This document shows, one piece after another, positions 1 through 8,240 of a DNA stretch of 41,731 nt. Location of the stretch: contig CAJFOZ010000033.1 in NCBI GenBank assembly GCA_904397895.1, forward strand, positions 1 to 41,731, written 5' to 3'. How positions within the stretch are numbered: the stretch's first letter is position 1; each line of letters starts with the position of its first letter. The DNA is from an uncultured Clostridia bacterium. GTDB lineage: Bacteria > Bacillota > Clostridia > Oscillospirales > Acutalibacteraceae. A program made the position numbers and the translations under genes. Below the pieces are notes generated by a model. The model had not been told where the DNA came from. It made no database searches and worked only from the letters and a program-made list of their open reading frames with translations.

Positions 1-91
1 CATGAGGGCTCCCTCGCGGGTCTCACGGTTTTGAAATACCGCAAAACTTAGAGCGCGGCGTGGCTGCGGACACTGTCCGCAAAAAGCCTCC
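1..91. repeat. Degenerate palindromic repeat, copy 1 (left edge)
   Basis: This non-coding left edge ends in the 13-bp palindrome CGGACACTGTCCG (about 67-79). The palindrome is preceded by a GCGCGGCGTGGCT stretch and, about 35 nt further left, by CTCGCGGGTCT. The same blocks, in the same order and orientation, recur at about 31775-31847. Small hairpins are also visible (GAGGG/CCCTC at 4-15; CGGT/ACCG around 27-42). I see no gene here. The element may continue beyond the left edge. Confidence 0.4.
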
Positions 92-122
92 CGGATCCAC
101 CTTACAGGATTCGGGAGGCTTT
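92..122 (-). terminator. Rho-independent terminator after the XRE gene
   Basis: The stem AGCCTCCCGGATCC / GGATTCGGGAGGCT has one mismatch. On the minus strand it is followed by a TTTTT tract (95-91). It sits just past the minus-strand XRE gene and so probably ends the metA-XRE transcript. Confidence 0.75.
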
Positions 123-123
123 G

Positions 124-355
124 TCATTTCTTGTGCCGCGGATACGGCTTTGTTTCATCTGTAAGCCCTACCAAATAATCCACGCTGGTACCATAAAAGA
201 AGGGCCAAGCGAATTACCACATCCAAAGGATAATTAAGAACGCCTATTTCATATTGGGAATAGGTGTTTTGTTTGATATGAAGCACCTCTGCAATCTGCG
301 TTTGAGTGAGCCCCTGATCGATTCGCAGATCCCGGATCCTCTCATATTTTAACAT
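124..355 (-). pseudogene. XRE-family helix-turn-helix regulator, frameshifted
   Basis: From the ATG at 355 the frame reads a small Cro/C1-type HTH protein: MLKYERIRDLRIDQGLTQTQ, then AEVLHIKQNTYSQYE as turn and recognition helix. After VVIRLALL the frame runs into an unrelated tail, LWYQRGLFGRAYR, and stops at 155. Removing one A from the AAAA run at 195-198 restores the ending usual for this family, YGTSVDYLVGLTDE, followed by a short Lys-rich tail that stops at 124-126. The intact product would be about 76 residues. The gene lies about 50 nt downstream of metA on the same strand and is probably co-transcribed. An upstream ATG at 373 is an alternative start. The break could be a real mutation or a base-calling error. 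The helices needed for DNA binding lie before the break, so a truncated protein could still bind DNA. The target is unknown. Confidence 0.75.
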
Positions 356-406
356 TTCTTTTCTCAATTGCATCACCAGATAACGGCACAAAACCATTTT
401 GGACGT

Positions 407-1357
407 TTACGCGTCTTCGTCGTCTTGAGGGACGTCCTCCAGATTGTGGCGCTCCAAATCGTAGGGGGTGCGCTGATAGACAAAATAGTTGAGCCAATTG
501 GAAAAAAGCAGATGGGCGTGGCTGCGCCAATTGATGATGGGGACACCGGCGGGATTGTTCTCCGGAAAGTAGTTATACGGGATTTCCGGATGGATGCCCT
601 TGGCCACATCCCGGGCATATTCGTTGGCCAAAGTGTCCCGATCGTATTCACAGTGGCCGGTGATGAAAATCTGGCGGCCGTCCTTTGACGCCACCAAATA
701 GATGCCGGCGGCGTTGGACTCGGCCAATATCTGAAGGTTTTCCACCTTGTCCACATCCTGGCGGCGCACCTCCGCGTAGCGGGAATGGGGCGCCATAAAG
801 ACCTCGTCAAATCCCCTGGTCAAAGGATGGTTATGCACGCACAAGCGGTGGTAAAATACCCCCGACAGCTTCTTTCCCATGGCATACTTGGGGATGCCAT
901 AGTGGTAGTAAAGCCCCGCTTGGGCTCCCCAACAGATGTGGAGGGTGGAAAAGACATGTTTTTTGGACCACTCCATAATGGTGCACAGCTCCGGCCAATA
1001 ATTGACCTCTTCATAGGGAAGATGCTCCACCGGCGCGCCGGTGATGATCATGCCGTCGTAACGCAGATCTTTGACCTCATCGTAGGTTTTGTAAAAGTCC
1101 AGTAGATGCTGGGCCGGCGTATTCTTGGATACATGGGTGGCGGCTTGGAGCAGGTCCACCTCCACCTGAAGGGGCGTATTGCTGAGCAGCCGCAACAACT
1201 GGGTTTCGGTTTTGATTTTATCCGGCATCAGGTTGAGGATTAGGATCCGCAAAGGACGGATATCCTGCCTTGTGGCACGCTCCTGGTCCATCACAAAGAT
1301 ATTTTCCGATTTTAGCACTTTTCGCGCCGGCAGATTGCCCGCAATTTTAATAGGCAC
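407..1357 (-). CDS. metA: Homoserine O-acetyltransferase (MetA family)
   Basis: This cytosolic enzyme acylates the hydroxyl of L-homoserine, the committed step of methionine synthesis. The start is the GTG at 1357 (first residues read [11 protein letters not shown], matching the family's MPIKIP), because GGAGG lies at 1366-1370, 8 nt upstream; an ATG at 1390 lacks such a site. The protein has 316 residues, close to the usual 300-310. The catalytic Cys142 is in LHICWGAQ, and His235 and Glu237 are in FITGHCEYD. Position 111 is Glu in ITGAPVEHL. Within MetA, Glu111 marks acetyl-CoA use whereas Gly111, as in E. coli, marks succinyl-CoA, so the acetyl reaction is inferred. It has its own promoter (1444-1472) and no recognisable SAM riboswitch in the short leader. 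The broken XRE gene follows closely. Confidence 0.93.
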   Translation of the reverse strand: MPIKIAGNLPARKVLKSENIFVMDQERATRQDIRPLRILILNLMPDKIKTETQLLRLLSNTPLQVEVDLLQAATHVSKNTPAQHLLDFYKTYDEVKDLRYDGMIITGAPVEHLPYEEVNYWPELCTIMEWSKKHVFSTLHICWGAQAGLYYHYGIPKYAMGKKLSGVFYHRLCVHNHPLTRGFDEVFMAPHSRYAEVRRQDVDKVENLQILAESNAAGIYLVASKDGRQIFITGHCEYDRDTLANEYARDVAKGIHPEIPYNYFPENNPAGVPIINWRSHAHLLFSNWLNYFVYQRTPYDLERHNLEDVPQDDEDA

Positions 1358-1443
1358 AGATAAGACCTCCTCAACAAGCGCCCTTGTCATTTCATGTCGC
1401 TCCGTCCCAGAAAATCCATCGAAATCCGGGAGCGTTACCCATT

Positions 1444-1472
1444 AATATACCACAAACCCTTCTTAAGTACAA
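1444..1472 (-). promoter_or_regulatory. Promoter of metA
   Basis: The minus strand shows TTGTAC (1472-1467), a 17-nt spacer and TATATT (1449-1444). The leader to the GTG start is about 80 nt and holds a weak hairpin (GCTCC near 1430 with GGAGC near 1398). Confidence 0.7.
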
Positions 1473-1499
1473 CTTCTTTCTCCACAGTTTCTTCATCAC

Positions 1500-1539
1500 G
1501 AAAAAAGCCCGCTTCTTTTTTTAAGGAAGCGGGCTTTTA
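1500..1539 (-). terminator. Terminator of the lipoprotein gene
   Basis: The stem GCCCGCTTCC / GAAGCGGGC has an A-rich loop and, on the minus strand, a run of six T. It lies about 20 nt past the stop of the lipoprotein gene and upstream of the metA promoter. Confidence 0.85.
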
Positions 1540-1559
1540 CATCATTAACGCAAATCCAC

Positions 1560-2537
1560 TTATTTAGCGGCTTTGATCTCGTCGATAGACAGGCTGTAAA
1601 TCTTGCTGTCGGTAGAATTGATGAAGTACACCCGTTCCCCCGAGCTGGAGAGATACATGGCGCGGTCATCCATTAGTTTAACCGTATTGCTGCCGTCCAG
1701 ATTGGTGCGGTATAGGTGGGACCCGTCCTTGGTTGTGATGGAGGTCACCACATAATCATCGATGACGCAGAAAGAGTCCACAATACCTTCCACAACCATT
1801 TTGCCGTCGTTGATTTTATCCTCGCCGTCAGCGCAGGAATAAACGCCGGGATTCAAAGACTTCTCCGCCGTCATAACATCGTTGGTGGTCAGCAGATAAT
1901 AGGTGCGTCCGTCCTTTGCCTTGACGTCCGGGATCGGGAAGATATCCAGCACAACTTCTTTGTTGTCCACCTTGTTCTCACCGTTTTTATCCACGGTGAA
2001 ATAGGTGCTGTCGGCGCCCACTTTGGCGTCGTAATTGGTGCAATATTCAATATTGCCATCCTTGTTTACGCCTACCCAGCTGCACTCGTCGGTGACAATC
2101 TCTTTTTTATCCGACCCGTCGTGCTTCACACGGTAGATATGTTGGTCGTCGCGGGAGATATAATAAATATACTCCGAATCGGCTGCGCTGCAAATGGCTT
2201 CTATGTCTAAATTCATACTTTCGGGCTTCAGATTGACAGAAGGCGCTTTTTCTGCTTCAGTAACATGGCTGGTGGTATCCTCTGTCAAATTGGGATTTGT
2301 ATTGTCACCAGGAACAGTACCCTGCTGGGATCCAGATGCATCTCCGCTACCCGAAGCATCCCCGGTGGTTCCATCCTCGCCGGAGCCAGAAACCGAGCCG
2401 GATCCTGAAGCTGAATCAGAAACACTTGTACCACTCTGGGTTCCTCCGGAGGCATCTCCTCCGTCTTTTTTCCCGCAAGCAGCCAACGATGTAGTCAAAA
2501 GTGCCAGAAGGCACAACACAGTAATGGCTTTTTTCAT
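1560..2537 (-). CDS. Lipoprotein with DUF5050-like beta-propeller repeats
   Basis: A predicted surface lipoprotein of 325 residues. The N-terminus is a lipoprotein signal peptide with lipobox LAAC (Cys21) followed by GKK. Residues about 22-95 are a low-complexity Ser/Gly/Asp/Thr linker, likely spanning the cell wall. The remainder has short repeats of the type EYIYYISRDDQHIYRVKHDG and ERVYFINSTDSKIYSLSID, which resemble the DUF5050 / YWTD-like propeller repeats of Firmicutes lipoproteins. The function is unknown; ligand binding or signal sensing are guesses. The start is well supported by AAGGAGG, 8 nt upstream. It is a single-gene unit with its own promoter and terminator. Confidence 0.8.
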   Translation of the reverse strand: MKKAITVLCLLALLTTSLAACGKKDGGDASGGTQSGTSVSDSASGSGSVSGSGEDGTTGDASGSGDASGSQQGTVPGDNTNPNLTEDTTSHVTEAEKAPSVNLKPESMNLDIEAICSAADSEYIYYISRDDQHIYRVKHDGSDKKEIVTDECSWVGVNKDGNIEYCTNYDAKVGADSTYFTVDKNGENKVDNKEVVLDIFPIPDVKAKDGRTYYLLTTNDVMTAEKSLNPGVYSCADGEDKINDGKMVVEGIVDSFCVIDDYVVTSITTKDGSHLYRTNLDGSNTVKLMDDRAMYLSSSGERVYFINSTDSKIYSLSIDEIKAAK

Positions 2538-2624
2538 TTTATAGTCCTCCTTAGATCAAATCGAGCAGAATCACGAGTCCTGCCGGATTTTCATTTCTAC
2601 CGACCCCACCTTGTTGTCTTTGTC

Positions 2625-2653
2625 ATTATACCATTTCAAAAACAGGTTCTCAA
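2625..2653 (-). promoter_or_regulatory. Promoter of the lipoprotein gene
   Basis: The minus strand shows TTGAGA (2653-2648), a 17-nt spacer and TATAAT (2630-2625). Confidence 0.7.
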
Positions 2654-2743
2654 GTCAAAAAGGTGACTTAATTGTGAATAAAGCGTAAATTTAACAGATA
2701 TCATCTGTCAAATACAAGCTTAAATGTACAAATTTCCCTTTGA

Positions 2744-3865
2744 TTAATTGGAAGGCCCTTGAACAAATTTCTTGGAAATAGAACGTTTCACATCTGAAAT
2801 ATGATGGAGAACGGCATTTTTAACCTGCAAAAAAACGTCTTTACCCCAAACTCTTATCCACCGCCTCTTCCACGCGTAGATCTTCAACGCGAAATAGGCG
2901 TTCTTTACCTTTCCTTCGCAGGCGTTTTTGGCAATCAGGCATGCAAGCGCCCCTTTGGGACGATATCCATCTTCGTCCCAGGCTTTCCAGATAGTTTGAT
3001 CCCCAAGCAGTTCCAATGCCAGTTCTTTGTTTGCCGCCTTTGGAACCAAATCCAGCCCCATGGCAATCATCCCTTGCCGAGCCAATTTCCTATTTTGGGG
3101 CGTGTCAAGCCCCATCTTCGATAAGCTGTCTTGTAAATGCCTTTGATATCCCAGCGCATCCTCGATGTGCTTTTTGGTAATAATATGAACCGCGCTGGAC
3201 GTATGATAGAAATAATGATACAATGCCCGGCTAATAAAATACATGCTTTCAGCCTTATCCAGCACGTTCCATACAAACCGGGCATCCTCTGCCATCCGAC
3301 GCCCTTCTTCAAATCGGATACTGTTTTGGTTTAAAAAAACTCGGTCATAGAAATTCAGGCAACTGCTGTTGAGTTTGCTTCCGGACAGTACCATAGGCAT
3401 AACCTGGGTACGGATCATCTCTTTGTCCATTAAAGTTTTACTTTGAATCCCGTTTTCGACAAGAGTGACCTGTCCTAACCGCTCGTATTGCAGTAGGAAA
3501 TGAATGACCTGTGCCCCTGTCTCCTTCGCCGCCTGGAGAAGAAGTGAGACGGCATCTTTTTCCAGCCAATCATCGGCGTCCAGAAATAGGATATACTGCC
3601 CTTGCGCAGCCTCCAATCCGGCATTGCGCGCCGCCGATACTCCTTGGTTTTCCTGCTCTATAACGCGCAAAAAGGGCTCGTGTTTTTCATAAGCCCTGGC
3701 AATGTCCAGAGAATGGTCGGTGGAACCGTCGTCTACGACGATAACTTCCACTTGTCCATGTTCTACGCCCTCCTGCCCAACGGCTGAATCCAGGCAGCGG
3801 CCTAAATATTTTTCACAATTGTAACAGGGGATGATAATGGTTGCCACAGATTTTTTTTGTTTCAT
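2744..3865 (-). CDS. Family 2 glycosyltransferase
   Basis: A 373-residue protein with an N-terminal GT-A domain of the GT2 family. It opens with ATIIIPCYNCEKYLGRCLDS, has the nucleotide-binding VDDGSTD at 45-50, and has the metal-binding DxD as LFLDADDW (Asp96, Asp98). It probably transfers a sugar from a nucleotide-sugar onto a cell-envelope polymer or glycolipid at the cytosolic face. The C-terminal 150 residues are basic and aromatic-rich, without clear membrane spans. The acceptor cannot be inferred because the gene stands alone, outside any capsule or teichoic acid cluster. GGGAGGAG, 6 nt before the ATG, fixes the start. No good terminator is visible downstream. Confidence 0.88.
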   Translation of the reverse strand: MKQKKSVATIIIPCYNCEKYLGRCLDSAVGQEGVEHGQVEVIVVDDGSTDHSLDIARAYEKHEPFLRVIEQENQGVSAARNAGLEAAQGQYILFLDADDWLEKDAVSLLLQAAKETGAQVIHFLLQYERLGQVTLVENGIQSKTLMDKEMIRTQVMPMVLSGSKLNSSCLNFYDRVFLNQNSIRFEEGRRMAEDARFVWNVLDKAESMYFISRALYHYFYHTSSAVHIITKKHIEDALGYQRHLQDSLSKMGLDTPQNRKLARQGMIAMGLDLVPKAANKELALELLGDQTIWKAWDEDGYRPKGALACLIAKNACEGKVKNAYFALKIYAWKRRWIRVWGKDVFLQVKNAVLHHISDVKRSISKKFVQGPSN

Positions 3866-3912
3866 CCAAATCTCCTCCCAAAGCGGTGAGAACCTTTTAG
3901 CTGAATAGACAT

Positions 3913-3941
3913 ATTATAATAGGATACGATCTGATTTGCAA
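3913..3941 (-). promoter_or_regulatory. Promoter of the glycosyltransferase gene
   Basis: The minus strand shows TTGCAA (3941-3936), a 17-nt spacer and TATAAT (3918-3913). Confidence 0.75.
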
Positions 3942-4053
3942 GAAATACGGGTTGTTTTCATTTGCCAGAAAAGATCCCGTTTTCATCCAGCACAGGAACT
4001 GAAAAATTCTGTCAAATTATTGGGCTATTTGTGAAAAAATAGTCAAAACATGA

Positions 4054-4082
4054 TTGACTTCAACGTCCAAAAATACTAAAAT
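4054..4082 (+). promoter_or_regulatory. Promoter of the serC-serA operon
   Basis: TTGACT (4054-4059), a 17-nt spacer and TAAAAT (4077-4082). The leader of about 50 nt is too short for a T-box or riboswitch. Confidence 0.7.
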
Positions 4083-4141
4083 AGAAGGTATCTTACAATC
4101 CGTTTCGCCCACGGGGCAAATCAAATGGAGGTATTGGATTT

Positions 4142-5224
4142 ATGAGCAGAGTTTACAATTTTTCGGCCGGCCCTTCCATGCTGCCCGAATCGGTGCTAAA
4201 ACGCGCCGCAGATGAAATGTTGGATTATCACGGCTGTGGCCAGTCGGTTATGGAAATGTCCCACCGCTCTAAGATTTACGGTTCGATCATCGAGGCCGCT
4301 GAGGCCGATCTGCGTCAAATCATGGGTATTCCGGACAATTACAAGGTCCTGTTCTTGCAGGGCGGCGCCTCCTCCCAGTTTGCTATGGTGCCCCTCAATT
4401 TGATGAACGGTTCCGGTAAAGCCGATTACGTCATCACCGGCCAGTGGGCCAAGAAGGCTTTTGCCGAAGGCAGCCGTTACGGCGAGGCCAAGGCTGTGGC
4501 TTCCTCGGCTGACAAGACCTTCTCCTACATCCCAAAATTGGATCCGGCTACCTTCACCAAGGACGCCGACTATTTCCACATCTGCATGAATAACACCATC
4601 TACGGCACCAAGTTCCATCAGCTGCCTGAGACCGGCGACGTGCCGCTGGTAGCCGATATGTCCTCCTGCATTCTGTCGGAGCCGGTGGACGTATCCAAGT
4701 TCGGCGTGATCTATGCCGGCGCCCAGAAGAACTGCGGCCCTGCCGGTTTGACCATCGTCATCATCCGGGAAGACCTCATCGGCAAGGCCCGGGACATCAC
4801 CCCCACCATGTTCAACTACCAGACCCATGCCGACAACGGCTCCATGTTCAACACACCGCCTTGCTACGCCATCTATATCTTCGGCTTGGTGCTCCAGTGG
4901 ATCAAGGACGAAATCGGCGGTTTGGATGCCATGAAGGCCCGCAATGAAGCAAAAGCCGCCGTCCTCTACGATTTCCTGGATCATTCCAACCTGTTCCGCG
5001 GCACTGTGGTCAAAGAGGACCGTTCCCTTATGAACGCCCCCTTTGTCACCGGTGACGCCGACATGGACGCTAAGTTTGTCAAAGCCGCTGAAGCTGCCGG
5101 ATTTGTCAATCTGAAAGGCCATCGCTCGGTAGGCGGTATGCGCGCTTCCATCTACAATGCCATGCCCTTGGAAGGCGTGGAGAAGCTGGTTGCCTTTATG
5201 AAGGATTTTGAGGCAAACGCCTAA
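4142..5224 (+). CDS. serC: Phosphoserine aminotransferase
   Basis: This PLP enzyme converts 3-phosphohydroxypyruvate plus glutamate to O-phosphoserine and 2-oxoglutarate, the second step of serine synthesis. The 360-residue length is typical. The N-terminus YNFSAGPSMLPESVL and MEMSHRS are family signatures. The PLP-binding Lys is Lys196 in YAGAQKNCGPAG, and LQGGASSQF lies in the phosphate-binding region. GGAGG, about 9 nt upstream, supports the start. It is followed after 48 nt by serA, whose product makes the SerC substrate, so the two form a biosynthetic operon. No serB-type phosphatase is in the window. Confidence 0.97.
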   Translation: MSRVYNFSAGPSMLPESVLKRAADEMLDYHGCGQSVMEMSHRSKIYGSIIEAAEADLRQIMGIPDNYKVLFLQGGASSQFAMVPLNLMNGSGKADYVITGQWAKKAFAEGSRYGEAKAVASSADKTFSYIPKLDPATFTKDADYFHICMNNTIYGTKFHQLPETGDVPLVADMSSCILSEPVDVSKFGVIYAGAQKNCGPAGLTIVIIREDLIGKARDITPTMFNYQTHADNGSMFNTPPCYAIYIFGLVLQWIKDEIGGLDAMKARNEAKAAVLYDFLDHSNLFRGTVVKEDRSLMNAPFVTGDADMDAKFVKAAEAAGFVNLKGHRSVGGMRASIYNAMPLEGVEKLVAFMKDFEANA

Positions 5225-5272
5225 TCCCCATTTTAGAAAACACTCATTTTATCGAAAAGGCGGAGTGATACT

Positions 5273-6436
5273 ATGTATCGTATTCAAACGTTAAATAAAA
5301 TCTCGCCCAAGGGTTTAGCCAACTTGGATGAGAATTATCAAGTGTCCGACACCATGGAAAATCCCGACGCCATTCTGGTGCGTTCGGCTTCCATGCACGA
5401 AATGGAATTGCCGGCATCCCTGAAGGCCATCGCCCGTGCCGGCGCCGGCACCAACAACATCCCCGTGGACAAATGCGCGGAAGCCGGTATCGTGGTGTTC
5501 AACACCCCTGGCGCCAATGCAAACGCCGTGAAGGAATTGGTCATCGCCGGTATGCTGCTGTGCTCCCGTAAGGTCGTGGACGGCATCGAGTGGGCCAAAT
5601 CCCTCAAAGGGAACGGTGATGAAGTGGGCAAGATGGTGGAAAAGGGCAAGAGCTCTTTCGTTGGCCCGGAAATCGCCGGCAAGAAATTGGGCGTCATCGG
5701 CTTGGGCGCCATCGGCGTGCGGGTTGCTAACGCTGCCGCCGCATTGGATATGGAGGTCTTCGGCTACGATCCTTACCTGTCGGTTGACGCCGCTTGGGGC
5801 CTCTCCAGCCGCATCACCCATGCCCAATCCCTGGAAGAAATCTATCGCGAGTGCGATTATATCACCATTCACGTGCCCCAGACTCCCGATACCAAGGGCA
5901 TGATCAACACCGACGCCATCGCTTCTATGAAGGAAGGCGTCCGCATCCTCAACTTCGCCCGTGGCGGCCTGGTCAATGAGCAGGATCTCATCGCCGGTTT
6001 GGAAAGCGGCAAAGTGGCGGCTTATGTGACAGACTTCCCGTCCGACGCTTTGCTGGGTGTGAAGGGCGTCATCCCGCTGCCCCATCTGGGCGCCTCGACT
6101 CCTGAGTCGGAAGAAAACTGTGCCTGCATGGCGGCCCGTCAGGTCAAGGATTTCTTGGAGAACGGCAACGTTGTCAACTCGGTCAACTTCCCCCGTGTGG
6201 AAATGGCCCGTTCAGCCGGCTGCACCCGTATCTGCATCATCCATCGCAATCTGCCCAACGTGTTGAGCCATATCACCGAATCGGTTTCCTCCATTGGCCT
6301 CAACATCGAAAATATGCAGAGCCATTCCAAGAAGGATTATGCCTACGCTATCCTGGATGTCACTGGCGACGTCACAGAGGATGTCCTGAAGAAGATCGGC
6401 GACAAAGATTTTATCGTCCGCATCTGGACCCTGTAA
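5273..6436 (+). CDS. serA: D-3-phosphoglycerate dehydrogenase with ACT domain
   Basis: It oxidises 3-phosphoglycerate to 3-phosphohydroxypyruvate with NAD+, the first step of serine synthesis. At 387 residues it belongs to the short SerA type. The Rossmann motif is VIGLGAIG (141-148). Of the dehydrogenase relay, Arg230 (NFARGG) and His271 (PLPHLGAST) are plain. The acidic relay position appears to be Asp258 in DFPSDAL rather than the Glu of E. coli SerA. Residues about 315-387 form an ACT domain (RICIIHRNLPNVLSHITESV), suggesting feedback control by serine, which is an inference. It is the second gene of the serC-serA operon and is followed by a strong terminator. Confidence 0.96.
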   Translation: MYRIQTLNKISPKGLANLDENYQVSDTMENPDAILVRSASMHEMELPASLKAIARAGAGTNNIPVDKCAEAGIVVFNTPGANANAVKELVIAGMLLCSRKVVDGIEWAKSLKGNGDEVGKMVEKGKSSFVGPEIAGKKLGVIGLGAIGVRVANAAAALDMEVFGYDPYLSVDAAWGLSSRITHAQSLEEIYRECDYITIHVPQTPDTKGMINTDAIASMKEGVRILNFARGGLVNEQDLIAGLESGKVAAYVTDFPSDALLGVKGVIPLPHLGASTPESEENCACMAARQVKDFLENGNVVNSVNFPRVEMARSAGCTRICIIHRNLPNVLSHITESVSSIGLNIENMQSHSKKDYAYAILDVTGDVTEDVLKKIGDKDFIVRIWTL

Positions 6437-6459
6437 GAGACTTTTCTGGAAGAATTCAT

Positions 6460-6496
6460 CCGGCGCGACTATCGGTGGCGCGCCGGATTTTCTTTT
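6460..6496 (+). terminator. Terminator of the serC-serA operon
   Basis: An 8-bp GC stem CCGGCGCG / CGCGCCGG with an 11-nt loop, followed by ATTTTCTTTT. Confidence 0.85.
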
Positions 6497-6518
6497 GGGA
6501 GATAAAACCAATTCCCCC

Positions 6519-6547
6519 TTGCCATTTTAAAGGGCGGCGGTTACAAT
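6519..6547 (+). promoter_or_regulatory. Promoter of the first cyclophilin gene
   Basis: TTGCCA (6519-6524), a 17-nt spacer and TACAAT (6542-6547). The leader is about 95 nt and no fold was recognised in it. Confidence 0.6.
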
Positions 6548-6650
6548 AAGAAAATAGGATTTTATCGAGTGTCGTTTATTTTGCACTGTTGCAGAGAAAC
6601 ACCAGGATTTTATCCCTCATTTTTCCTAAGTAACGAAAGGAGATCTATCC

Positions 6651-7247
6651 ATGTCCTTCAATCAGCTTGACGCACCCCAGGTGGGCGAACTCTCGGCCGT
6701 CATGCACACCAGTTTAGGCGATATCAAAATCCGCTTTTTCGCTGACAAAGCTCCCAAAACAGTGGAGAACTTCATCACCCACGCCAAAAACGGATACTAT
6801 GACGGCCTCATTTTCCACCGTGTCATCGATGGCTTTATGATCCAGGGCGGTGATCCCACCGGTACCGGTATGGGCGGTGAAAGCATCTGGGGTTCCCCTT
6901 TCCAGGATGAATTCGACCCCGACCTTCACAACCTGCGCGGCGCCCTCTCCATGGCAAACGCCGGCCCCAATACCAACGGCAGCCAGTTCTTTATTGTGCA
7001 GGCGCCGGAGGTGGATGAACGCCTGATCGAGCAAATGGAACAGCTCTCCGACCGCGGATTCCCCACCCATGCTGTGGAGAATTACAAAGCGGTAGGAGGG
7101 ACGCCTCATTTGGACTTCCGTCATTCTGTATTCGGCCAGGTGGTTGAGGGAATGGATGTTGTGGATTCCATCGCCGCTGTGGCTACCAACGCCCAGGATA
7201 AGCCGCTAGAAGATGTTGTAATCAAGTCCATCGATATCATGGAATAA
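6651..7247 (+). CDS. Peptidyl-prolyl cis-trans isomerase, cytosolic cyclophilin
   Basis: A 198-residue cyclophilin that accelerates proline isomerisation during folding. It has no signal peptide, so it should act in the cytosol. The core is complete: [14 protein letters not shown] (catalytic Arg57, with Phe62, Met63 and Gln65) and [15 protein letters not shown] (101-115). An insert of about 35 residues ([20 protein letters not shown] onwards) before the last strands is shared with the next gene. AAAGGAG upstream gives a clear start. The neighbouring paralogue (7416-8150) shares most motifs, pointing to tandem duplication. Confidence 0.95.
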   Translation: MSFNQLDAPQVGELSAVMHTSLGDIKIRFFADKAPKTVENFITHAKNGYYDGLIFHRVIDGFMIQGGDPTGTGMGGESIWGSPFQDEFDPDLHNLRGALSMANAGPNTNGSQFFIVQAPEVDERLIEQMEQLSDRGFPTHAVENYKAVGGTPHLDFRHSVFGQVVEGMDVVDSIAAVATNAQDKPLEDVVIKSIDIME

Positions 7248-7415
7248 AACATTTCATTTACAACAAGTGCCGGATGTTTATCCATCGGATGGTTCCCAGT
7301 TCATGGAGGGGCCCGGTGATTTTCCGTCGCGGTATGAAAAACACGTTGTATTTCCGCCTCATAGTTAAATATGGGGCAATCGAAAAAACATCAAAGAAGA
7401 GAAAGGACGTTTCCC

Positions 7416-8150
7416 ATGCGCAAATTCATTCGACGCATTTTGCTTTTAAGCTGCTGTGCCGCCCTGATGCTAGGCCTGACGGCTTGCGGCGGCTCCTTTG
7501 GCCCTGCCTCCCAGCTGGATGCCCCCAAAAAGGGTGAAACCATCGCCGTGATGCACACCACAATGGGCGATATCAAAATCCGCCTTTTCCCCGATCAGGC
7601 TCCCAAAGCCGTGGAGAATTTCACCACCCACGCCAAAGACGGCTATTATAACGGCCTGAAATTCCATCGTGTCATTGAAGATTTCATGATCCAAGGCGGC
7701 GACCCGCAAGGTACCGGCGCCGGCGGCGAAAGCATCTGGGGCACCCCCTTTGAAGATGAATTCGATGAGAACCTTCATAATTACCGGGGCGCTTTGTCCA
7801 TGGCAAACGCAGGTCCCAATACCAACGGCAGCCAATTCTTCATCGTCCAGGCCGGCCCTGTGGACGATTCCCTCTACTCGGCCTACAGCCAGTACGGCTA
7901 TAAGTTTGACGAGATGGACGAAAAGGTCAAGGAAACCTACGCCCAAGTGGGCGGTACCCCTTGGCTGGACGGTATTTATACTCCCGACGGTTCCGGTCAC
8001 ACCGTTTTTGGCCAAGTGTTTGAGGGCATGGATGTAGTAGATTCCATCGCCGCTGTGGAGAAAATCCCCACTACCGATGGAAGCCAACCCTCCACCCCTG
8101 CTGAAGATGTTTTGATCAATTCCATTGACATTGTGGAGTACGAAGGCTAA
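7416..8150 (+). CDS. Peptidyl-prolyl cis-trans isomerase, cyclophilin lipoprotein
   Basis: A 244-residue cyclophilin carried on a lipoprotein signal peptide, so it acts outside the membrane, presumably on exported proteins. The start at 7416 ([14 protein letters not shown]) is preferred over the in-frame 7371 codon because it begins the signal peptide and has GAAAGGA upstream. The lipobox is LTAC, followed by GGSFG. The mature protein resumes with QLDAP, the same pentapeptide found at residues 5-9 of the preceding cytosolic paralogue, then carries the cyclophilin core [14 protein letters not shown] and [16 protein letters not shown] Tyr/Asp-rich insert follows, longer than in the paralogue. 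It is 168 nt from the first gene; no convincing separate promoter was found, so they may be co-transcribed. It ends at a strong bidirectional terminator. Confidence 0.94.
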   Translation: MRKFIRRILLLSCCAALMLGLTACGGSFGPASQLDAPKKGETIAVMHTTMGDIKIRLFPDQAPKAVENFTTHAKDGYYNGLKFHRVIEDFMIQGGDPQGTGAGGESIWGTPFEDEFDENLHNYRGALSMANAGPNTNGSQFFIVQAGPVDDSLYSAYSQYGYKFDEMDEKVKETYAQVGGTPWLDGIYTPDGSGHTVFGQVFEGMDVVDSIAAVEKIPTTDGSQPSTPAEDVLINSIDIVEYEG

Positions 8151-8179
8151 AATCCTAATTTCTCCTATTTTAACAGCAA

Positions 8180-8216
8180 AAACACCTTCTGGAATTGTTC
8201 CAGAAGGTGTTTTTTC
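8180..8216. terminator. Bidirectional terminator between convergent genes
   Basis: A perfect 13-bp stem ACACCTTCTGGAA / TTCCAGAAGGTGT with a 3-nt loop. T runs follow on the plus strand (TTTTTTC) and on the minus strand (TTTTTG). It serves the cyclophilin pair (+) and the membrane-anchored unknown (-). Confidence 0.93.
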
Positions 8217-8240
8217 ATTGTCTCTGAATGATCCCAAGCG

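Noticed and set aside
1358-1443. SAM riboswitch upstream of metA
   Set aside because: The leader is only about 80 nt with one weak hairpin; the conserved S-box core is not there.
4196-5122. 308-codon open frame antisense to serC
   Set aside because: It is a shadow of the strongly biased serC gene; no start signal and no family pattern.
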